Shown: piece by piece, positions 1 to 7,149 of the stretch
Layout of the letters: each line of letters starts with the position of its first letter
Position numbering within the stretch: the first letter of the stretch is position 1
NCBI GenBank assembly: GCA_964347415.1
Contig: CAYFYJ010000012.1
Coordinates: 1 to 33,864, forward strand
Origin: CAYFYJ01 sp964347415
GTDB lineage: Archaea; Aenigmatarchaeota; Aenigmatarchaeia; CG10238-14
Direction: 5' to 3'
Length of the DNA: 33,864 nt
Program-made: the position numbers and the translations under genes
Notes under the pieces: model-generated
What the model was told of the DNA's origin: nothing
The model's database searches: none
What the model saw: only the letters and a program-made list of their open reading frames with translations

Positions 1-1
1 T

Positions 2-187
2 AGAATCCCCACCACAAACAACGTTTACACTGCTCTGGACATATACTATGCCTCAGTGTCTAATAGAGAGAAAAACGATTTTTATTCATTCATAGCATCT
101 ATTTTATTATTAATACAACAAAATAATCAGATAGATTTTTGTTCTAAATTACGAACAATCCCATGGACATGTCTCAGGTGTTTCTGA
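2..187 (+). CDS. possible 3' end of a gene entering from the left
   Basis: A plus-strand frame is open from base 2 to a TGA at 185-187 and gives a protein-like tail of about 61 residues, including TALDIYYASVSNREKNDFYS. It has no start in the window and overlaps the 3' end of the minus-strand surface-protein gene by about 39 bases. I recognise no family. It could be the C-terminus of an upstream gene or chance openness in AT-rich DNA; only sequence further left can decide. Confidence 0.25.
   Translation, partial: RIPTTNNVYTALDIYYASVSNREKNDFYSFIASILLLIQQNNQIDFCSKLRTIPWTCLRCF
62..82 (-). terminator. T-rich candidate terminator of the surface-protein gene
   Basis: Read on the minus strand, a T5 run followed by CTCTC lies about 70 bases beyond the stop codon of the large minus-strand gene. 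Archaeal termination commonly occurs at oligo-T tracts without a hairpin. The evidence is the tract alone. Confidence 0.25.
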
Positions 188-2710
188 ACCATCACATCTA
201 CCATTACAGTTACATAACCTGCCATCTCGTACACATTCAGGTGGTATAGTTGTGGTGATTGTTGTCGTAGATGTTGTGGTTGTAGTAGTGGTGGTAGTTG
301 TTGTCGTTACTGCATCCCAGAGACTATCTATCTCGGTCCAAATGTCTGTTATATCACTCAGTATATCGACTATCTGTCCTTGTATCACTCCTATCGAAGC
401 CTGGATTGATGCTATGCTGTCTTGAACTGTACTCATCGTGGATTCGAGTGCTGATGTTCTGCTTTCTAATTGTTCCACTCTTTCTTCCAAAGCTGTGTAA
501 TTATATGGTGTTATAGTTGTTGTTAATGATGATGACGTTTCCTCGGCTCCTAACATTGTGATGTTGTTTATCCCATTATAGTACTGGTCTCTGAAATAAT
601 CTGCATCTCTGCTAACGTTCGATATTCTTAACTCATCCATAGTTATGTTCGAATATGTTTGACCCGTATCATGTCCTATTCTAATTATTTCGGTGTTCAA
701 AGCGTCAGCAGTATTTGTATCAACACAATTCTCATCAAGGGTTCCATTTACAAAAACCATCATTTGGTCTGTCCCTGCATCCTTTGTTACAGCAATGTAA
801 TACCATTTGTTAAGATCAATTCCCGTATTACCATTACAAGTGACATACTGGTCGCCCTGAAGAAGGAACTGAATCCTTCTAGGAGGAGTGGGTAAAACCC
901 AAACTGACCACCCTTTCGCTGCTGCATCGTCTCTTTTACTTATTAAAGAAACTACATATGGATCATCCCAAGAATGAATTTTAACCCAGAATTCAACAGT
1001 AAAGGTATCTGATACTGCACCCAAATTAAGACTTGAAGAATGCGGTATATAAATCAAACTAACGTTTAAAGTGGATATATTTAGATATGTTGTGTTTGTA
1101 GTCAATCCACCGCAACCGAATTTACCTGATGATGTGAACGACCCATCACTCATATCTCCATCATTATTATGGACAGTAGAATCTTCAAAAGTTGAACCTG
1201 AACATTCTCCAAAATGCCATACACCCACGTAGTATGAATCCCAAACTGAAGTTGGGGAATTACCAATTCCCGATGCCTCGTCCTCCCAGTACTTTTGATC
1301 AGTTTCGTTTGCTATAGCAATTGCTCCAGAACTACAGCCAGAATCTTCACAATAGACATAACTGTTGTTCCCTATGTAAGACCAGATTATACTATCAGAT
1401 ATACCAAAAGTATCGTTGACCGAAAGGGGATATTCCTTAGTTGAACCTGAGATTATAGGATAGCGGTAATCATAAGAGAGGTCCCACCAAGTTGTTGTTA
1501 ATATTGTAGTTGTTACTGGTGTTGTTGTGATGGTGCTGGTAGTGGTTGTTGTAGTCGTAGTTGGTCCTGGGGTGTAATTTGTTAAAGGCAAGTAGTCTAT
1601 GTTATCGTTGCTCAATCCATAAGGGTAGTCACAGAATCCATCAATATCTGCATCTGTACACGTATCAGAATAGCCTGTGGTCGATGGGTTTGTCCAGTAG
1701 TTGCCACCTATGTATGAACCGCCGATAATATTTGTTCCAGGAGTTCTAGTAGTGTTCCAATAGTTTGGAAAGATAGTTCCAGCAAACCGATAATTTTGTG
1801 AGTTACTGAACAAGTTGTTGTAGATAGTACTGTTTGAGCAATCGAATAAATTAATTCCAGTCCAATGATGACCAGTAACTATATTGTCAGATACAAGGTT
1901 GTTTGAGGATGTTAATATGTCAATTCCAGCCCAGAAATTATTATTAACAATATTATTCGATATTTGGTTGTTTGTGGAGTCTTTAATACTAATTCCTGAT
2001 GGAAGTATGAATGAATCATTATTAACAACGTTATTGTGAGTTATATTGTTGTTTGATGAACGAGTCAGATTAATTCCATAATTGTTATTAAAAACATCAT
2101 TTTGCGTTATTAGATTGTTGTTAGAATCATTTAATTTAACACCATAAGGGGTATTATGAATAATTTCATTAGATTTGATTGTGTTTTCATGGGAAAACGA
2201 AAGATTAAAACCATAATAATTATTTTTTACCTCATTAGATGTAAAAATATTCTTGTCAGAAGAATAATGTAAAAAGAAACCAGCCGTATTGTTGTTGACT
2301 ATATTGGATATGATTGTGTTGTTGGTAGATCCTATTAAATAAATTCCGCCAGAGGCACCCTCTACTGTGTTACTTACTAATTCATTTTGTGTTGAAAAGA
2401 GTAAAATTATGCCAAAGTAAAAGTCTTTGACAATGCAATTTTTTATTTTGATATTTTGGTGAAGTGATACTTCAATCCCCCTACAAGGATAAGAATACGC
2501 AGAGCCTGTATCAGTTATAGTATGATAATTGCAATCTAAAACAATATTATCCGCACCAATATACAAACCATGACAACTACAATTAAGGTCAGTATCTAAT
2601 GTTGTATTCGCATAGATAGTTTCACCACAACTTACTGCATAAACACTCGATAATGACAGAACAAAGAAGATTAATGTTAATAATAATAACTTTCTCACGC
2701 CCTCCCCCAT
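149..2710 (-). CDS. secreted multi-domain surface protein (NosD-type beta-helix, DUF2341, LamG-like)
   Basis: An 853-residue exported protein. Residues 1-25 form a signal peptide (basic start, Leu/Phe-rich core, SVYA before the likely cleavage site). Residues about 40-310 are Asn-rich repeats of the type NNxIxxNxxxxNxxGI, typical of right-handed parallel beta-helices of the NosD/PbH1 class. The stretch ending in GNYW..D.D.DG.CD.PY resembles the end of NosD-like domains. A Thr-rich linker follows, then a segment starting YDYRYPII that looks like DUF2341, then a concanavalin/LamG-like sandwich (about 535-700), a heptad-rich coiled coil (about 715-780), a second Thr-rich linker and a tail with seven Cys (CNCNGRCDGSETPETCPWDC). 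It is probably cell-surface and glycosylated, with many N-x-S/T sites. An adhesin or polysaccharide-binding role is inference. The ATG at 2710 has an AT-rich TATA-like stretch about 28 bases upstream. Confidence 0.85.
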   Translation of the reverse strand: MGEGVRKLLLLTLIFFVLSLSSVYAVSCGETIYANTTLDTDLNCSCHGLYIGADNIVLDCNYHTITDTGSAYSYPCRGIEVSLHQNIKIKNCIVKDFYFGIILLFSTQNELVSNTVEGASGGIYLIGSTNNTIISNIVNNNTAGFFLHYSSDKNIFTSNEVKNNYYGFNLSFSHENTIKSNEIIHNTPYGVKLNDSNNNLITQNDVFNNNYGINLTRSSNNNITHNNVVNNDSFILPSGISIKDSTNNQISNNIVNNNFWAGIDILTSSNNLVSDNIVTGHHWTGINLFDCSNSTIYNNLFSNSQNYRFAGTIFPNYWNTTRTPGTNIIGGSYIGGNYWTNPSTTGYSDTCTDADIDGFCDYPYGLSNDNIDYLPLTNYTPGPTTTTTTTTSTITTTPVTTTILTTTWWDLSYDYRYPIISGSTKEYPLSVNDTFGISDSIIWSYIGNNSYVYCEDSGCSSGAIAIANETDQKYWEDEASGIGNSPTSVWDSYYVGVWHFGECSGSTFEDSTVHNNDGDMSDGSFTSSGKFGCGGLTTNTTYLNISTLNVSLIYIPHSSSLNLGAVSDTFTVEFWVKIHSWDDPYVVSLISKRDDAAAKGWSVWVLPTPPRRIQFLLQGDQYVTCNGNTGIDLNKWYYIAVTKDAGTDQMMVFVNGTLDENCVDTNTADALNTEIIRIGHDTGQTYSNITMDELRISNVSRDADYFRDQYYNGINNITMLGAEETSSSLTTTITPYNYTALEERVEQLESRTSALESTMSTVQDSIASIQASIGVIQGQIVDILSDITDIWTEIDSLWDAVTTTTTTTTTTTTSTTTITTTIPPECVRDGRLCNCNGRCDGSETPETCPWDCS
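243..312 (-). repeat. low-complexity Thr-codon tract (distal linker)
   Basis: Degenerate ACN codon repeats, read on the minus strand, encode the Thr/Ser/Ile linker between the coiled coil and the Cys-rich tail of the surface protein. Such tracts are prone to length change by slippage. Confidence 0.75.
1490..1568 (-). repeat. low-complexity Thr-codon tract (proximal linker)
   Basis: A second ACN-rich tract, encoding the Thr-rich linker between the beta-helix and the DUF2341-like domain. It has the same character as the distal tract but is interrupted by Pro, Val and Ile codons. Confidence 0.75.
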
Positions 2711-2815
2711 ATCAATAATGCAATAATAGAAATAAATCGTTTTATTTCTCTACGGAATAGAAGTACTAAACAAAAAAAGAACGGCAGTGCTTAACATCAT
2801 GCCCATTTTTATCTA

Positions 2816-3073
2816 TTAATAGAAATCTTGTCCGCTGAAGCTCCTGAAGATTATTCCGATGACGATTGCTGCTGCGATTACCAGTCCTATCGTTGGCATC
2901 CAAGATGATAGTTCTCGAACACCTTCAGTTGTATTGTTGACTGCATACTGTGCAACTCTTCCTGTTGAAAGATCACCACTGATAGTGTCGAGGATTTGTG
3001 CTCCGACGCCTAATGTGATACCTATGACCACGAAGGCTATTGCTACACTCGCAACACTTGTAATTCCAACCAT
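2816..3073 (-). CDS. small two-helix membrane protein
   Basis: 85 residues with two hydrophobic segments (about 5-28 and 61-77), joined by a polar loop that contains NNTT, a possible glycosylation site. I recognise no family. Small proteins of this shape (short N-terminus, helix, polar loop, WMPTIGLVIAAAIVIGIIF-like second helix) resemble pilin-like or secretion-pore subunits, but that is only an analogy. It lies just upstream of the surface-protein gene on the same strand, 105 bases away, so the two could be co-expressed. Its start codon lies inside one arm of a long inverted repeat, which suggests translational control. Confidence 0.7.
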   Translation of the reverse strand: MVGITSVASVAIAFVVIGITLGVGAQILDTISGDLSTGRVAQYAVNNTTEGVRELSSWMPTIGLVIAAAIVIGIIFRSFSGQDFY

Positions 3074-3121
3074 TTTATCCTTTCCTTCCTAGGAGGATTC
3101 TTACAATGGTTGGATTACAAG
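3057..3121 (-). promoter_or_regulatory. 5' UTR hairpin covering the start codon of the small membrane protein
   Basis: On the minus strand, CTTGTAATCCAACCAT (3121-3106) is complementary to ATGGTTGGAATTACAAG (3073-3057), which holds the start codon. This gives two 8-bp helices separated by one bulged A, with a 32-base loop (3105-3074) that holds the purine-rich ribosome-binding region. A TATA-like TTTGTATAAA at 3160-3151 predicts a transcript start near 3128, so the first arm would sit at the 5' end of the mRNA. The pairing is seen in the sequence; masking of the start codon is inferred. Confidence 0.6.
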
Positions 3122-3150
3122 CTTGCCTCGAGTGCGGTGTTAAGCAATTG

Positions 3151-3160
3151 TTTATACAAA
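3151..3160 (-). promoter_or_regulatory. TATA-like box for the small membrane protein
   Basis: TTTGTATAAA on the minus strand. At the usual archaeal spacing of about 27 bases it puts the transcript start near 3128 and gives a 5' UTR of about 55 bases. Confidence 0.45.
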
Positions 3161-3240
3161 GAGGTCGCTAATAAAAGAGATTGCCGAGAAAATATTATTT
3201 TAAAGTTTCTCTCTTGAATAATCTAGATTATTTGAAAAGT

Positions 3241-3345
3241 TTAGTATTTAGAAAGTCTTTTCAATAGGATAATATCGTCTTTTATAATAGAAGCACAAAT
3301 CTTTTCCATCTCTTTTATAGCCAGCTCTCTCCCCTTTTTACTCAT
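3241..3345 (-). CDS. possible 34-residue basic protein
   Basis: The ORF begins MSKKGRELAIKEMEKIC and ends LLKRLSKY, so it is short, Lys-rich and probably helical. Support for a real gene is a TATA-like run TATTTAATA (3376-3368, minus) centred about 27 bases before the ATG, the spacing seen for other leaderless genes here. It lies downstream of the antitoxin/toxin pair on the same strand. No family is recognised. The AT-rich setting makes chance possible. Confidence 0.35.
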   Translation of the reverse strand: MSKKGRELAIKEMEKICASIIKDDIILLKRLSKY

Positions 3346-3422
3346 ATTATAATTATTCTCAGGGGGGTATTAAATAGTTTACTGTGAAAAAAATCTTTCT
3401 ATTAGATAGAAAAGGAAAAAAA

Positions 3423-3914
3423 TCAAGCTGCTTTGGATAATTCAGCCAACATATCAATAAATTGTTTTGTCTGTTTAGTTAATTTTTTCTCCATAGGAAT
3501 TGCACGGTGTTCGATCCATTTACAAATCTTTTCGTACGATACCTTACCACGAGCTATCTTTATCAAGAACTTAGTTGCTTCTTCATATTCTATTTGAAGG
3601 TCAAACCCCCCTAGTATCAATATCATTTTACATATTACAAAAGATGTTCTTTTATTGCCATTAGTGAATGGATGCTTTCTAGCAATTTCATATAATGTTC
3701 TTGCAGCCCAAACCTTGTGATATGATCTCGAGAACCTACGTTCTTTATTAGCAAAGGTTAGGCCTCTGTATAGGCCATATGCAAGGTTACCCACATTAAT
3801 ACTACCGCTTGCACCACCTGATACCTCGATAACGTCTTGGTTTAGTTTTATAACGAATTCTTGATATGTTTCTAATTCTTCTTTTACAACAACTCTATGT
3901 CGTCGACGTTTCAT
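3423..3914 (-). CDS. doc: Fic/Doc-family toxin, Doc type
   Basis: 163 residues with the Fic-fold motif HPFTNGNKR at residues 81-89. In this family the His is catalytic and the loop after HPF binds the nucleotide. An NKR ending in place of the GNGR of AMP-transferring Fic proteins is the Doc form. The P1 phage Doc is known to phosphorylate elongation factor EF-Tu, so the archaeal aEF1A would be the expected target here (inference). The gene starts 18 bases after the AbrB-like gene, the order antitoxin then toxin being typical of type II modules. No Phd-like antitoxin is present. The basic N-terminus (MKRRRHR) and the length, longer than P1 Doc, are minor oddities. Confidence 0.8.
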   Translation of the reverse strand: MKRRRHRVVVKEELETYQEFVIKLNQDVIEVSGGASGSINVGNLAYGLYRGLTFANKERRFSRSYHKVWAARTLYEIARKHPFTNGNKRTSFVICKMILILGGFDLQIEYEEATKFLIKIARGKVSYEKICKWIEHRAIPMEKKLTKQTKQFIDMLAELSKAA

Positions 3915-3932
3915 TATTTAATTTAATAGGAT

Positions 3933-4112
3933 TTAATTATTTGAAGGTTTCTTACCAACTTCTCTAATCTCTATGTTCCCTCTCTCATTAAAAATTAAGA
4001 GCAATTCCTGACCCTTCTTCCATTGCTTTGCCTTGACGAGTGTTATAGGAACAGTTATCATATACTGAGTCTTCTTTTCTTTTCCGAACACTCTTTTTTG
4101 AAGTTTTACCAT
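3933..4112 (-). CDS. AbrB/MazE-type antitoxin-like DNA-binding protein
   Basis: A small protein with the swapped-hairpin AbrB pattern: a basic strand (VKLQKRVFG), then QYMITVPITLVKAKQWKKGQ and a final beta segment EIREVGKK. Such proteins bind DNA as dimers and act as antitoxins or repressors, often of their own operon. I start it at the ATG at 4112 (59 residues) rather than the in-frame ATG at 4130, because a TATA-like GATATAATTT lies only 1-10 bases before 4130 but about 24 bases before 4112, which fits a leaderless transcript. It is followed at once by the Doc-like gene, so it is the likely antitoxin and autoregulator. Confidence 0.7.
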   Translation of the reverse strand: MVKLQKRVFGKEKKTQYMITVPITLVKAKQWKKGQELLLIFNERGNIEIREVGKKPSNN

Positions 4113-4130
4113 ACGTATAATTGGATACAT

Positions 4131-4140
4131 AAATTATATC
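4131..4140 (-). promoter_or_regulatory. TATA-like box of the antitoxin/toxin operon
   Basis: GATATAATTT on the minus strand, centred about 24 bases before the ATG at 4112. The same 120-bp gap holds the divergent purF promoter. Confidence 0.45.
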
Positions 4141-4198
4141 TACTTGATTGTTAATATTTTGATTAAGAAGAATTATTCTTCACAGACCCCGAGCAAAA

Positions 4199-4208
4199 AC
4201 ATATATTT
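4199..4208 (+). promoter_or_regulatory. TATA-like box of purF
   Basis: ACATATATTT lies about 50 bases before the purF ATG. At archaeal spacing it predicts a start near 4230 and a short 5' UTR of about 24 bases. Confidence 0.5.
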
Positions 4209-4253
4209 TCTCTACGATTTAATTAACATACTTCAAGTGAATCAAGTGTCAGA

Positions 4254-5693
4254 ATGAAAAAAGAATCTTGTGGGGTGTTCGGAACAGTTTGTCAAGATGA
4301 AACTCTGACTCCCAAACTCATATACAATGGACTAGTATCGCTACAGCATAGGGGGCAGGAAGCAAGTGGGATTGCCGTCTTAAATGATTCAGGTATTAAA
4401 ATAAAGAAATTCATGGGACTGGTTGGAAATAGTATACCTAGAAGTTTCTTAACTAAAGCTAAAGGAAGAATCGGTGTAGGTCATGTACGTTATACTACTG
4501 TCGGACATTCTGTGTTGAAGGATGCACAACCGTTCAAACTAAAATACCCTAAACGTGGCTTAGCTCTTGGTCACAACGGTAATATCGTTAACTACATGGA
4601 TCTAAAAAAAGAGTTAACTCAAAACGGTAGAGTTCTTGGAGGAGGTTGTGACGCAGAAATAATAGTTAATGTTTTGGCTGAAGAATTGATAAAATCAAAG
4701 GATTATGAGGATGCAGTCTTGGGTGTAATGGAAAGGATTGAAGGTGCGTATTCTGTGATTTCATTTACTGGAAACGGGGATTTAATCGTTTTCCGGGACC
4801 CTAATGCTTTTAGACCTTTATGCCATGGAAGAAGCGATGGAGCAAGAGTTTTCGCTTCTGAGAGCGTAGCACTAGAGACCAATAACGTCGAATTAAGTTC
4901 AGATGTCAAGGCAGGGGAAATGATAATCGCTAATCCTGATGGTAAGTTTGAAAGAAAACAAATCTTTTCATCAAAGAACGTTTCACACTGTATGTTTGAG
5001 TATGTTTATTTCAGTCGACCCGATAGTATTCTCGATGGGAAAAGCGTTTATGACGTGAGAGTCAGATTAGGTAGGAATTTGGCAAAAACTTATGCTGCAG
5101 ATGCTGATGTGATCATTCCTGTACCAGATACTTCCAGACCAGCAGCTAAAGGTATTTCACAGGAAACAGGTATACCTGTTGCTGAGGGATTGATAAAAAA
5201 CCGTTATATCGGTAGGACCTTCATAATGCCGACCCAGACTATGAGAGATAATGCAGTAACAGTCAAACTTAACCCTATTAAGTCTGTTCTAAAAGATAAG
5301 AAAGTTATTATAGTCGATGATAGTATTGTTCGAGGTACAACATCAAAGAAAATTATCAGACTCGTCAAAAGTGCTGGTCCAAAGAGAGTGGATGTTTGGA
5401 TAACTTGTCCTCCGATAATATCACCGTGTTTTTATGGTATTGATATAGCCACACACGGGGAATTGATAGCGGCTAACAACAAAGTTTCAGAAATTGAAAA
5501 AATAATTGGTGCGGATAAATTATGTTATCAGACCATAGACGGTCTTGTTGATTCTATTGGTCTTGATAAATGTAAACTCTGCATGGCATGTTTAACCGGT
5601 CATTATCCCACAACCATGGCACAGAAGATTGCTGATAAGATGAAAAAACAGACATCGTTTAAAAGAATAAGGTATTGGGAAAGAGAATTATAA
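4254..5693 (+). CDS. purF: amidophosphoribosyltransferase
   Basis: Catalyses the first committed purine step: PRPP plus glutamine to phosphoribosylamine. 479 residues. An N-terminal class II glutaminase begins MKKESCGVFG with Cys6 as the predicted nucleophile after removal of a five-residue propeptide, and HRGQEASG follows. The phosphoribosyltransferase domain has the PRPP loop VIIVDDSIVRGTTS near residue 350. Cys246, Cys392, Cys440 and Cys443 match the spacing of the four ligands of the Fe-S cluster in Bacillus-type PurF, so this is predicted to be an oxygen-sensitive Fe-S enzyme. Length is normal for the family. It opens the purine cluster, and purD follows 8 bases after its stop. Confidence 0.95.
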   Translation: MKKESCGVFGTVCQDETLTPKLIYNGLVSLQHRGQEASGIAVLNDSGIKIKKFMGLVGNSIPRSFLTKAKGRIGVGHVRYTTVGHSVLKDAQPFKLKYPKRGLALGHNGNIVNYMDLKKELTQNGRVLGGGCDAEIIVNVLAEELIKSKDYEDAVLGVMERIEGAYSVISFTGNGDLIVFRDPNAFRPLCHGRSDGARVFASESVALETNNVELSSDVKAGEMIIANPDGKFERKQIFSSKNVSHCMFEYVYFSRPDSILDGKSVYDVRVRLGRNLAKTYAADADVIIPVPDTSRPAAKGISQETGIPVAEGLIKNRYIGRTFIMPTQTMRDNAVTVKLNPIKSVLKDKKVIIVDDSIVRGTTSKKIIRLVKSAGPKRVDVWITCPPIISPCFYGIDIATHGELIAANNKVSEIEKIIGADKLCYQTIDGLVDSIGLDKCKLCMACLTGHYPTTMAQKIADKMKKQTSFKRIRYWEREL

Positions 5694-5701
5694 GTGAGTT
5701 T

Positions 5702-7093
5702 ATGGAGAAAGTCGACATATTAGTCGTTAGTTATGGGGCCAGAGCAGCCTCGATAATCGATGCGTTCAAGAGAAGTAATAATTATGATGCTCAAATATAC
5801 GTCGTTGATAAACAGAGGAATCCTTTTAACGTTAAAAACGCCAAGGAGCACGTTGTCATTCCTGACTTGAACATCAGAGCGATTTGTGATTTTGCCAAAA
5901 TGCATAAAGATGATTTGGATTTTGGAATCGTTGGACCAGAAGGTCCGATTGTTGCTGGTATCAGGGATTTAATAGAGAAAGAAACTGGGGTTCCAATACT
6001 ATGCCCGACAAAGAAATTTGCATTGGAGGGAAGTAAAATAGCACAAAGAAAATTAATAGAAGATTGTTATCCCGATGCTAACCCAAGATTCAAGATATTC
6101 GATCCAAAGAAATATTCGAGTAATACTGAAGTAAAAAAAGATTTATGGACTTGGTTGGATGAGATGAAAAATCAAGTTGCTATCAAGCCAGACAAACCCG
6201 CTGTTGGTAAGGGTGTAGGTGTCTGGGGAGATCATTTCAATACCAGAGAAGAGTTGTTCAATCATTTCATGACGATATTCGAAAAAGACCATGTGATAGT
6301 TGAAGAAAAGATAGAGAGTGAAGAGTTCAGCTTACAATTTTTTTCTGATGGAGAACATCTTATTCCTACCCCTGCAGTCAGAGATTATAAAAGAGCTTTT
6401 GATGGTGACAAAGGTCCAAATACAGGAGGTATGGGGTCTTACAAAGATATCCATGAAATCCTACCATTCATGCACCGGAAAGATTGGGAGGAAGCAGTAA
6501 CAATCGGTAACAAAATATTCAGAAAATTGAAAGGAGAAACAAGCAATCCTGAATTGCGTGGTGTGCCGATGTACATGGCTTACACTATAGCCAAAGACGG
6601 TTTAAAGGTTTTTGAAATTAACAGCAGGCCTGGAATGCCTGAAATACAAAATTTAATGCCTATTCTTGAGGATGATTTCGTTGATGTGTGCTTTAATATT
6701 CTACATGGTAATTTAACTGATCTACATTTCGAAGCCCAGGCGACAGTCGTGACTTATAAAGTACCACCGACTTATGGAGAAAAGATCAAAGAATATACTG
6801 GTGACAAGAGAGTTGATTTGACTGTTGTCAACAAAATGACTGAGAGACTTGAGACTAGAATGAGAGTTTACCCTTGTTCTATGGAGTTGAGGAATGGCGA
6901 TACTTTTGCTTTAAGATCTAGAACAGTTTGTGTTGTTGGAATTGGAGATGATATCCCTGGAGCTAGAAAAATATCTCTTCAAGGTATTGATGCAATAACA
7001 GGAGGGAATCTCTGGTCCAGAACTGATATAGCTTCAGAAGAACACATTAAAAGAAGCATTGCACATGTAGAAAAATTGAGAACTATAAGTTGA
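5702..7093 (+). CDS. purD: phosphoribosylamine-glycine ligase (GAR synthetase)
   Basis: The second purine step: phosphoribosylamine, glycine and ATP to GAR. It is an ATP-grasp enzyme with VAIKPDKPAVGKGVGVW (nucleotide-binding strand), VIVEEKIESEEFSLQFF, DGDKGPNTGGMGSY and EINSRPGMPEIQ. I choose the ATG at 5702 (463 residues) over the upstream ATG at 5675, which would overlap purF; 5702 gives the expected short N-terminus (MEKVDILVVS) and has TAAGTGAG just before it. The N-terminal loop reads SYGARAAS where most PurD have GxGGREHA, so this copy is diverged there, though the grasp core is intact. It is co-transcribed with purF. Confidence 0.92.
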   Translation: MEKVDILVVSYGARAASIIDAFKRSNNYDAQIYVVDKQRNPFNVKNAKEHVVIPDLNIRAICDFAKMHKDDLDFGIVGPEGPIVAGIRDLIEKETGVPILCPTKKFALEGSKIAQRKLIEDCYPDANPRFKIFDPKKYSSNTEVKKDLWTWLDEMKNQVAIKPDKPAVGKGVGVWGDHFNTREELFNHFMTIFEKDHVIVEEKIESEEFSLQFFSDGEHLIPTPAVRDYKRAFDGDKGPNTGGMGSYKDIHEILPFMHRKDWEEAVTIGNKIFRKLKGETSNPELRGVPMYMAYTIAKDGLKVFEINSRPGMPEIQNLMPILEDDFVDVCFNILHGNLTDLHFEAQATVVTYKVPPTYGEKIKEYTGDKRVDLTVVNKMTERLETRMRVYPCSMELRNGDTFALRSRTVCVVGIGDDIPGARKISLQGIDAITGGNLWSRTDIASEEHIKRSIAHVEKLRTIS

Positions 7094-7133
7094 TTGATAG
7101 AAATCCATAAATCTCTCAGATGTTAAATTTTCA

Positions 7134-7143
7134 AGGTTGGGGT
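7134..7143 (+). promoter_or_regulatory. AGGTTGGGGT leader element before glyA
   Basis: The 10-mer AGGTTGGGGT ends 6 bases before the glyA ATG at 7150. The identical 10-mer at the same distance precedes purH (11312-11321). It may be a wobble-tolerant ribosome-binding site (GGGGTG here) or a shared regulatory signal. Confidence 0.45.
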
Positions 7144-7149
7144 GTTACA

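Noticed and set aside
3106..3174. 22-codon plus-strand ORF beginning in the inverted-repeat arm
   Set aside because: It has no ribosome site or promoter, and its start is explained by the inverted repeat that mirrors the opposite gene start.
5675..5701. Upstream ATG for purD giving an overlap with purF
   Set aside because: The nine extra residues do not fit the PurD N-terminus and the ATG at 5702 gives the family start without overlap.
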